Source: Candidatus Zixiibacteriota bacterium
GTDB taxonomy: Bacteria; Zixibacteria; MSB-5A5; GN15; FEB-12
Assembly: GCA_017999435.1 (NCBI GenBank)
Contig: JAGNLV010000004.1
Span: forward strand, 62,001 to 126,000
Length of the DNA: 64,000 nt
Reading direction: 5' to 3'
Under the pieces are notes generated by a model. That model did no database searches and was not told where the DNA came from. It was given only the letters and a program-made list of their open reading frames with translations. Position 1 is the first letter of the stretch, and the number at the start of each line of letters is the position of its first letter. This document shows, piece by piece, positions 58,269 through 64,000 of the stretch. Position numbers and translations under genes: made by a program.

Positions 58269-59280
58269 TGATATCTTCCTTGCCGCCCCGGCCGGAGACG
58301 ATGATCTGGCCTTCCTCCTCGAGACGGCGCACGGCCTCGACGATCCGTCCCTGGGCCGCCTCGACATCGGACAGGCGGGTCGGTCCCATGAACTCCATCT
58401 CTTCCCGGATCATCACGGCGACGCGTTCGGAGACGTTGCTGAAGATCTTGTTCTTGACTTCATCGCTGGCCGCTTTGAGGGCGATCGCGAGGTCCTTGGT
58501 CTCCACTTCCTTCAGCAGCCGCTGGATCGACCGGTCGTCGAGCAGCGTGAGATCGTCGAAGACGAACATCATGTTCTTGACTTCGGCGGCGAGGTCGGGG
58601 TCGTCGGCCTCGAGCGACTGGAGGATGTTCTTCTCCGCCGTCGTGTCGATCAGGTTGAGGATTTCGGCGATGGCTTTGGCGCCGCCGGACGCGGACATCT
58701 GGGCCGCGGCGCCGGCGTCGAAATGCCCCGAGAGGGTCTGCTCGATCTCGTGGAGGATCTCCGGCGCGATTTTCTCCATCATGGCGATGCGCAGGGCCAC
58801 CTCCCCCTGCAATTCCGGCGAGAGCTCGGAGAGCACGGCCGCGGCGTGCTGGGGCGAGAGCTGGGTGAGGATCAGGGAGATGGTCTGGGGGTGTTCATTC
58901 TGGAGAAAACTGGTCAACTGTTTCGGGTCGATGTCTTTCAGGAGCGAGAAGCCGGAGGATTTGATGGTGGTTTCGAGGCGCTGCATGATTTCGCGCGCTT
59001 TGGCGACGCCGACCGCCGATTCGAGGATCTTGCGGGCGAAATCAATTCCCCCCTGTGAGATGTACTGGCGCGCCATGAAAATCTGGTAGCACTCGTCGAT
59101 CACCTTGTCCTCGACATCGGGCGGCACTTCCCGCAGATTGGCGATTTCAATGGTGATCTTCTCGAGGTCGGCCTCGGGCATCCCCTTGAGGACGTGGGCC
59201 GACACTTCCGGTCCGAAGGCTACCAGGGCGACTGCCGCCTTCTGCAGGGGCGTCATCGATTCGTACTTGAGCGCTCCCAT
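58261..59280 (-). CDS. fliG: Flagellar motor switch protein FliG
   Basis: 339 residues, normal length. The N-terminal FliF-binding domain (LQKAAVALVAFGPEVSAHVL), middle domain (EHPQTISLILTQLSPQHAAA) and C-terminal torque domain (NMMFVFDDLTLLDDRSIQRL) are all present. The charged stator-facing residues lie around LKAASDEVKNKIFSNVSERV. The end (GGKEDIIV) overlaps the fliH start. It forms the rotor ring that interacts with MotA. Confidence 0.97.
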   Translation of the reverse strand: MGALKYESMTPLQKAAVALVAFGPEVSAHVLKGMPEADLEKITIEIANLREVPPDVEDKVIDECYQIFMARQYISQGGIDFARKILESAVGVAKAREIMQRLETTIKSSGFSLLKDIDPKQLTSFLQNEHPQTISLILTQLSPQHAAAVLSELSPELQGEVALRIAMMEKIAPEILHEIEQTLSGHFDAGAAAQMSASGGAKAIAEILNLIDTTAEKNILQSLEADDPDLAAEVKNMMFVFDDLTLLDDRSIQRLLKEVETKDLAIALKAASDEVKNKIFSNVSERVAVMIREEMEFMGPTRLSDVEAAQGRIVEAVRRLEEEGQIIVSGRGGKEDIIV

Positions 59281-60842
59281 CAGACGTCACTCATCATGGT
59301 TTTGATCGCGCGGGCGATCTCTTCGGGCTGCTTGCGGGCCGCGTCCTGCATCTCATCGACCAGGCGGGTTCGCCGCTGCTCGGGGATCACGCGCGGCCCT
59401 TCCTCCGCGGCGGCTTCGGGGGCCGCGCCCGGCGTCAGCGGCCGGGCGGGGGTCCGTTTCGGCGCCGCGGCCATGGCCCCGATCGACTGGAACAGCCGGC
59501 TCACCTTGCGCCGCAGGTACAGGAAGACCAGGAGGGCGAGCAGGACAAGGCCGACTTTCTTGGCGATTTCGAGGTAGAAATCCCGCCGGTACATGCTGTC
59601 GAGAGCCTGCTGGTCCTCGATCAGGTCGCGGCGGTCGAAGGCGATGTTGACCATTTCGATCTGGTCGTTGCGCTGGGAGTCGAAGCCGACGGCGTTGCGG
59701 ACGATCGCGGCCAGCCGGTCCAGTTCCTCCTGGGAGCGGGGCTGGTAGGACATCGCCGCGCCGCCGTCCTCGGCGGCCGCCGGGGTATAGACGCCGTCCA
59801 CCATCACCGCCACCGAGAGGCGTTTGATCGAGCCGATCCCGTTGATGATGTGCTCGACCGTCTTGTTGAGTTCGTAGTTGGTGATGGTCGTTTCGGTGGA
59901 TCCCTGTTCCTGGCTCTCGCTGGCCTCGGCGGCCTTGTCGGTCGAGGCGTTGGTCTGCTTGGTGCGTTCTTCGCTGCGCACGGCCGGCTGGTTGGCGTCG
60001 TACGTCTCCGAGGTCCGCTCGGTCTGGTTGAAGTCAAGTTCGGCGGTGACCCGGATCACGGAGCGTCCCGGCCCGAGCACGTCGTCCAGCATCGACTGCG
60101 CCTTGTGTTCGAGATAGGTCTCGGCCTGTTTGCGCACGTCGAGCTGCGAGGCGGTCAGTCCGGCCAGCTCATCGGTCGGCTGGCCCGAGGAGAGCAGGTT
60201 GCCGTCGTAGTCGACAATCGAGATATTTTCGGGCCGCAGGCCTTCCACCGAGGCCGCGACGAGGTGGGAGATCCCGTTGATCTGCTGTTTGGTCAGGCCG
60301 CCGCTGCGCAGTTTGAGGACCACCGAAGCGGTGGCCTGTTTCTGGTCCTGCTTGAAGAGGCGGTCGGAAGGCATCACGATGTGGACCCGGGCGGCCTGCA
60401 CCTCCGACAACTGCATGATCGTGCGCGTCAACTCCCCTTCGAGGGCGCGGCGGAAATTGAGGTTCTGCAGGAAGTCGGTCATCCCGAGGTTGTTCTTGTC
60501 GAAGATCGAGTAGCCGATGTTGCCGTTGCGGGGAAGGCCCTCGGAGGCCAGCGCAATCCGCGTCTTGTAGACCTGGTCGGAGGGTACCGCGATCGTCCGC
60601 CCGCCGTCGCTCAACTCGTAGGGGATCTTGTTGTCGTTCAGGTAGGCGACCACCTCGCCGGCCTCGGCCTCATCGACGTCAGAATAGAGGCGGGCGTAGG
60701 TGACGGTATTGACCCAGCCGACGAGGAGGATCGTGCCGACGATGGTGCCGGCGGCGATTCCCAGCAGCATCATGACCTGGCCGGGCGAGAGCCGGCCGAC
60801 CCACGCGGCGAGGTTGCGGAAAAACTGTCTCACTTGCTCCAT
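59280..60842 (-). CDS. fliF: Flagellar MS-ring protein FliF
   Basis: 520 residues. TM1 lies near residues 22-42 (VMMLLGIAAGTIVGTILLVG), followed by ring-building motifs (YLNDNKIPYELSDGGRTIAV, IFDKNNLGMTDFLQNLNFRR, RALEGELTRTIMQL). TM2 lies near 425-445 (VGLVLLALLVFLYLRRK). The C-terminal tail binds FliG (RLVDEMQDAARKQPEEIARA). It overlaps fliG by TGATG. It is the platform of the basal body. Confidence 0.96.
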   Translation of the reverse strand: MEQVRQFFRNLAAWVGRLSPGQVMMLLGIAAGTIVGTILLVGWVNTVTYARLYSDVDEAEAGEVVAYLNDNKIPYELSDGGRTIAVPSDQVYKTRIALASEGLPRNGNIGYSIFDKNNLGMTDFLQNLNFRRALEGELTRTIMQLSEVQAARVHIVMPSDRLFKQDQKQATASVVLKLRSGGLTKQQINGISHLVAASVEGLRPENISIVDYDGNLLSSGQPTDELAGLTASQLDVRKQAETYLEHKAQSMLDDVLGPGRSVIRVTAELDFNQTERTSETYDANQPAVRSEERTKQTNASTDKAAEASESQEQGSTETTITNYELNKTVEHIINGIGSIKRLSVAVMVDGVYTPAAAEDGGAAMSYQPRSQEELDRLAAIVRNAVGFDSQRNDQIEMVNIAFDRRDLIEDQQALDSMYRRDFYLEIAKKVGLVLLALLVFLYLRRKVSRLFQSIGAMAAAPKRTPARPLTPGAAPEAAAEEGPRVIPEQRRTRLVDEMQDAARKQPEEIARAIKTMMSDV

Positions 60843-60903
60843 GGCATCATCCTATGTCACGTCCGCGGCCGGTCCCTGGCCGCGCACCCACGTTGGCTGC
60901 CGA

Positions 60904-61224
60904 CTACAAGGGCATCTGTATAAGCTGCTGGTATCCCTCGACCAGCTTGTTGCGGATTTCAATGAGGAGCTCGGCGGCGACCCCGGCTTCCTCCGCTTTC
61001 ACCATCACCTGGTGCAGTTCGACCGGCTCGCCTTCGAGAAACGCCTGCTGGATCTGCGCCGATTCGTACTGCAGCGAGTTGACGCCGCTGACAAAGTCGG
61101 AGAGCATCTCACCGAAACCGTCCTCGGCCTTCATCTCCGGCAACGGCACGGTCTTTCCAGTCGGCTCGAGCCGCGCCACGAGTCCCGGCACCAACCGGGT
61201 GAGGCCATTGACAGGTGCCGTCAT
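60904..61224 (-). CDS. fliE: Flagellar hook-basal body protein FliE
   Basis: 106 residues. The C-terminal part is diagnostic: FGEMLSDFVSGVNSLQYESA, VELHQVMVKAEEAGVAAELL, then EIRNKLVEGYQQLIQMPL. FliE links the MS ring to the rod. It follows the unknown gene by 1 nt and precedes fliF by 61 nt. Confidence 0.95.
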   Translation of the reverse strand: MTAPVNGLTRLVPGLVARLEPTGKTVPLPEMKAEDGFGEMLSDFVSGVNSLQYESAQIQQAFLEGEPVELHQVMVKAEEAGVAAELLIEIRNKLVEGYQQLIQMPL

Positions 61225-61225
61225 G

Positions 61226-61540
61226 TTACACCTTCACGTCGATCAGTTTACCGAGCACCCGGGACTCGGCGGCCTCGCCGCCCAGGGCCGCTCCGAAGCG
61301 GCCGGAGTCGCCGAAGCGCTGGAAGAGCAGCTCCAGGGCCGCGCGCTCGGCCTCGGTGAGGAAATCGGCGTAGGATCCCTCGGGCGCTTTGACCGCGAGG
61401 TCGGATCCGGACGCGGCCGCCTGCGGCGCGATGGTCAGCTCGCGTGCGGCGTCGGCCGGCCGGGCCTGCTCGTCCGGGCGCTGCGGCTGCCGCTGCACGA
61501 GCTGCTGGTACGACTGAATTGCTGTCGGGTTAATCTTCAT
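61226..61540 (-). CDS. Conserved-looking small protein between flgC and fliE; function unknown
   Basis: 104 residues, ATG 61540, with a 17-nt gap from flgC and a 1-nt gap to fliE, so it is surely part of the operon. The N-terminal half is Gln/Ala/Pro-rich and probably disordered (KINPTAIQSYQQLVQRQPQR). The C-terminal half has a compact block (YADFLTEAERAALELLFQRF, GDSGRFGAAL) and ends in VLGKLIDVKV, a LGxxIDV tail I recall from small flagellar-operon proteins in other FCB bacteria. No signal peptide. It could be an export substrate, a rod-assembly factor or a chaperone. This cannot be settled from sequence. Confidence 0.65.
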   Translation of the reverse strand: MKINPTAIQSYQQLVQRQPQRPDEQARPADAARELTIAPQAAASGSDLAVKAPEGSYADFLTEAERAALELLFQRFGDSGRFGAALGGEAAESRVLGKLIDVKV

Positions 61541-61557
61541 GGCTGCCTGTCACTTTC

Positions 61558-62052
61558 CTATATGTCCAGTGCATCTTTGGCCATCTGCTTGGCGGCGGCG
61601 ATCGTCACCGTGTTGGCCTCGTAGGCGCGCGCCGCCGCCATCATGTCGACCATCTCGTTGACCACCTCAATGTCCGGCATCTTCACGTACCCCTGCTCGT
61701 CGGCGTCGGGATGCTCGGGATCGTGGATGAGCCGGTAGCTCGATTGCGGATCCCGGATTTCCTTCATGTCGACGTCGGGGACCTCCACCTCAGATTGCAC
61801 ACACACGCCGCGGGCGGGGAAATGCCGGGTGTTGGTGCGCTCGAGGGAGACGCCGGCGCGCCGCATGGCCTGCCGGAACGACACCCCCGTCTCGTCTTCC
61901 CGCACCTGCACGCGCTTGCGCCGGTAAGGGCCGCCCTCCGGGGTCTGCGTGGTCTCGGCGTTGGCGATGTTTTCGGCCGTGGCGTTCATTTTTGCCCGCT
62001 GGACCGACAGTCCGCGCGACGCAATCTCAATGGCTCCGAGTATGCCCGCCAT
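61558..62052 (-). CDS. flgC: Proximal rod protein FlgC
   Basis: 164 residues. Diagnostic ends are AIEIASRGLSVQRAKMNATA, ENIANAETTQTPEGGPYRRK and, at the C-terminus, NEVVNEMVDMMAAARAYEAN-type VNEMVDMMAAARAYEANTVT. The central RLIHDPEHPDADEQGYVKMP is also typical. It follows flgB by 11 nt. Confidence 0.96.
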   Translation of the reverse strand: MAGILGAIEIASRGLSVQRAKMNATAENIANAETTQTPEGGPYRRKRVQVREDETGVSFRQAMRRAGVSLERTNTRHFPARGVCVQSEVEVPDVDMKEIRDPQSSYRLIHDPEHPDADEQGYVKMPDIEVVNEMVDMMAAARAYEANTVTIAAAKQMAKDALDI

Positions 62053-62063
62053 ACCTTACTCTC

Positions 62064-62471
62064 CTATCTCCCCGCTATGGCCCGCCGCAGCCCCTCAAAT
62101 TTCTTCTGCAGGAGCCGAGCGGCCACCGTAAACTGAAGTTCGTTCTGGGCCATCTGCGAGACCTCCCGGTCGATGTCGACGGCGTTGAGCTCATCCGGTT
62201 TGGGTCTGGTCTCCTCGATATCCGGTTCGCGGTCGCGGTGCGCGCCGAGAGGCAGGTGCGCGGGGTGGGTCAACTCGCCGGCCACCCGGCCGGTCTCGCC
62301 GGTGAGGCGCGTGTACTCGGCTTGAAAGTCGATGTCCCGGGCGCCGTACCCGGGCGTCGACACGTTGGCCACGTTGCTGCTGATCAGCTTGTGCCGGAAC
62401 GAGGAGACATCCAGGTACGCCTCGAATCTGTGGACGCCGGTCGACTTGAAGAGAAAGTCCGCTATTTTCAT
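62064..62471 (-). CDS. flgB: Proximal rod protein FlgB
   Basis: 135 residues from ATG 62471. A GTG four codons upstream is nearer to a GAGG sequence and cannot be excluded. Conserved elements are FRHKLISSNVANVSTPGYGA, ARDIDFQAEYTRL and the C-terminal VDIDREVSQMAQNELQFTVA. It is the first gene of the basal-body operon flgB-flgC-unknown-fliE-F-G-H-I-J, behind a sigma54-type promoter. Confidence 0.94.
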   Translation of the reverse strand: MKIADFLFKSTGVHRFEAYLDVSSFRHKLISSNVANVSTPGYGARDIDFQAEYTRLTGETGRVAGELTHPAHLPLGAHRDREPDIEETRPKPDELNAVDIDREVSQMAQNELQFTVAARLLQKKFEGLRRAIAGR

Positions 62472-62513
62472 ACGGTCACACACGGCCTCATGGTTTTTCT
62501 CGCGCTGCGTCTA

Positions 62514-62529
62514 TGCAACGTGCGTGCCG
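62514..62529 (-). promoter_or_regulatory. Sigma54 (RpoN) promoter of the flgB operon
   Basis: CGGCACG-CACG-TTGCA on the minus strand, one mismatch to TGGCACG-N4-TTGCW, with GG and GC separated by 10 bp. The start would be near 62503, about 32 nt before flgB. It lies in the 178-nt gap after motB. Confidence 0.8.
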
Positions 62530-62649
62530 AATCGCGGTCGGACGCCGCAGGCGGTTGCGGCCCAGCGGGTTGGACTGACGCGCGCGGTCCCACAGCGCGG
62601 GGCGAGCCCGAGTGTCAGGGAAAGTATTTCCGGAGGAGCCGGGAAAAGA

Positions 62650-63396
62650 CTACTCGTTGGCGGCCGTGAAATACAACTGCGAGGTCGGTTCTTTGAGCGA
62701 GAGTTCCATGGTGAGGATCACGATGTCGACGCGCCGATTCATGGCCCGGTTCTCGATCGAGTTGTTGGGGCGGATCGGCCGGAACTCCCCGTAGCCGAGC
62801 GCGGAAATGCGGTCGGGCGGGAAATCGTGTTGGTTCACGAAAAAGCGCACGACCTCGGTCGCGCGGGCCGCCGAGAGCTCCCAGTTGGAGGGAAACCGCA
62901 GCGTGGCGATCTGGCGGTCGTCGGTGTGCCCCTCGATCCGGAGGTGGTTGGGCATAGCGCGGACTTCGTCGTTGATGAGATCGAGGACGTCGATCGCCTG
63001 CGGCTTCAGGTCGGCCGCCCCCTCGTCGAACAGCGCCCGGTCGACAATGTGAATCACCAGCCCGCGCTCGGTGATCTCCGAGCTGACGTCGTCCAGCCGG
63101 TTGATTCCTTTGAAGCGTTCCTCCACGCGGGCCTGCAGCATGCGCAGGTTGCCGAGTTTCAGCAGGCCATGGCCGTCCTCGGTCGGTTTCGCCTCGTCGT
63201 AGTCGAAGACGTTCTCCCCTCCTTTAAGAATGCCGTGGAGAGCCTTGGCCATCTGCCCGAAGCGCTTGGCGTCGACCTGCGACATGGAGTACATGACGAC
63301 GAAGAACGCCAGAAGCAGCGTGATGAGGTCGCTGTAGGTGAGCAGCCAGCGATCGAGGTTCTCCTTGTCTTCGACCCGGCGGCGAAAGCGGCGCAT
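62650..63396 (-). CDS. motB: Flagellar motor stator protein MotB
   Basis: 248 residues. A basic N-terminus is followed by one membrane segment with the proton-carrying aspartate in LLTYSDLITLLLAFFVVMYS (about residues 18-38). A plug/linker region leads to a C-terminal OmpA-like peptidoglycan-binding domain (about 130-235, LRIEGHTDDRQIATLRFPSN, WELSAARATEVVRFF). It forms the stator with MotA and anchors it to the cell wall. It starts 2 nt after motA. Confidence 0.95.
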   Translation of the reverse strand: MRRFRRRVEDKENLDRWLLTYSDLITLLLAFFVVMYSMSQVDAKRFGQMAKALHGILKGGENVFDYDEAKPTEDGHGLLKLGNLRMLQARVEERFKGINRLDDVSSEITERGLVIHIVDRALFDEGAADLKPQAIDVLDLINDEVRAMPNHLRIEGHTDDRQIATLRFPSNWELSAARATEVVRFFVNQHDFPPDRISALGYGEFRPIRPNNSIENRAMNRRVDIVILTMELSLKEPTSQLYFTAANE

Positions 63397-63398
63397 GG

Positions 63399-64000
63399 CT
63401 ACTCCTCGTGGTTGCGGTGGATCGGGGCGATGAAAGCGAGCAGGCGGGTGCGGATGTGCCGCGGGTTCTCACCGGACTGGAGGGCCATGATCCCCTCCAT
63501 GATCAGTTCGAGGTGGGCGATCTCCTCCTCGTGGCGCATGCGCAGTTTGTCCGAGACCGGGAGAAAGAACAGGTTGGCCAGTCCGACTCCCCAGAGGGTG
63601 GCGATGAACGCGGCCGCGATATGGGCCGCCATGCGCGAGGCGTCCGAGGTGTTCCCCAGCGTGTGCACCAGGCCGAGGACGGTCCCGAGGATCCCCATGG
63701 TCGGCGAGTAGCCGCCCGCTTTCTGGAAGAAAGTGATGCCGCGCTTGTGCCGCGCCTCGAGGTAGGCGATCTCGGTTTCGAGGATTTCGCGGAGCGCGCT
63801 CGTTTCCGTCCCGTCGATGACCAGGCGCACGGCTTTCCGGAAAAACGGGTTCCGGATGCGCTCCATGTCGCGCTCGAGGCCGAGAATGCCTTCCCGCCGG
63901 GCCTTCTCCCCCAGTTTCACGATCTGCTCGATCGTGTCGCTGAACCGGTGCGACCGGCCGAAGAAGGCGATGCGCAGGTAGTGGGGAATGTGGTTGACGG
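63399..64000 (-). CDS. motA: Flagellar motor stator protein MotA (5' end beyond the window)
   Basis: About 200 C-terminal residues are present. The reading frame continues upstream to the edge with the typical HYLRIAFFGRSHRFSDTIEQ segment, so the GTG at 63920 is not the start. Visible parts are the cytoplasmic domain (REILETEIAYLEARHKRGIT) and the third and fourth membrane segments (GYSPTMGILGTVLGLVHTLG; AHIAAAFIATLWGVGLANLF). The TM1-TM2 region is largely outside. MotA forms the proton channel with MotB. Confidence 0.95.
   Translation of the reverse strand, partial: VNHIPHYLRIAFFGRSHRFSDTIEQIVKLGEKARREGILGLERDMERIRNPFFRKAVRLVIDGTETSALREILETEIAYLEARHKRGITFFQKAGGYSPTMGILGTVLGLVHTLGNTSDASRMAAHIAAAFIATLWGVGLANLFFLPVSDKLRMRHEEEIAHLELIMEGIMALQSGENPRHIRTRLLAFIAPIHRNHEE

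Noticed and set aside
58269-58367. Longer FliH start
   Set aside because: It would lie inside fliG in another frame. A TTG with AAGGAAG six nt upstream starts exactly at the FliH-like peptide.
1-64000. CRISPR array, insertion sequence, prophage or integrated plasmid
   Set aside because: No regularly spaced repeats, transposase, integrase or phage genes were seen on either strand.

Overview
The window is GC-rich bacterial chromosome, gene-dense and mostly transcribed from the minus strand. It reads as a Gram-negative (P-ring and L-ring flagellar genes, Wza-type outer-membrane export lipoprotein), motile member of the FCB branch. PorV/PorQ-like outer-membrane proteins, secreted proteins with T9SS/FlgD-like C-terminal domains and a secreted cohesin/dockerin-like protein fit candidate phylum Zixibacteria or a close relative. 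That assignment is inference from gene content and was not tested.

Layout. (1) 1-5.6 kb: exopolysaccharide export module (Wza-like lipoprotein, Wzz-like chain-length protein, TPR protein, start of a CpsD-like tyrosine kinase) behind a sigma70-type promoter and a CsrA-like site, preceded by a GAF/GGDEF diguanylate cyclase. (2) 5.6-8.5 kb: partner-switch genes: a membrane protein joining an RsbW-like ATPase and a SpoIIE-type phosphatase, a STAS anti-anti-sigma protein and a small coupled unknown. (3) 8.6-14.1 kb: PorV-like/TPR protein and a 1218-residue Ig-like surface protein. (4) 14.3-25.5 kb: housekeeping block tRNA-Val, thrS-infC-rpmI-rplT-pheS-pheT-zapB-like, zapA-rny-ymdB-like-folD. infC appears to start at AUC. 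(5) 25.8-45.8 kb: late flagellar region (HDOD, FlgM-like, FliT-like, FliS, FliD, flagellin, TPR glycosyltransferase, FliW, FlgL, CsrA, FlgK, FlgN, FlgJ-SLT, FlgI, FlgH, FlgA, FlgG, FlgF). (6) 45.8-55.7 kb: accessory stretch with a decayed segment, a stress membrane protein, a propeller lipoprotein, a three-gene plus-strand operon (secreted SBP-like protein, NtrY-like kinase, NtrC-like sigma54 activator) and secreted proteins. (7) 55.8-64 kb: basal-body operon flgB-flgC-unknown-fliEFGHIJ, with motA-motB upstream.

Regulatory picture. Sigma54 (-24/-12) elements precede flgF and flgB, and a near-consensus sigma28 element precedes the flagellin gene: the usual middle/late flagellar hierarchy. The flagellin leader has a GGGA-loop hairpin plus a GGA-containing Shine-Dalgarno, and csrA and fliW lie in the adjacent operon, so a CsrA-FliW-flagellin homeostat like that of Bacillus hag is probable. 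A CsrA-like site at the Wza-like gene suggests the same regulator could link motility and exopolysaccharide. The fused kinase/phosphatase partner switch beside the cyclase and the export genes, and the SBP-like/sensor-kinase/sigma54-activator operon with paired GTGTC-N6-GACAC palindromes, are the least conventional parts.
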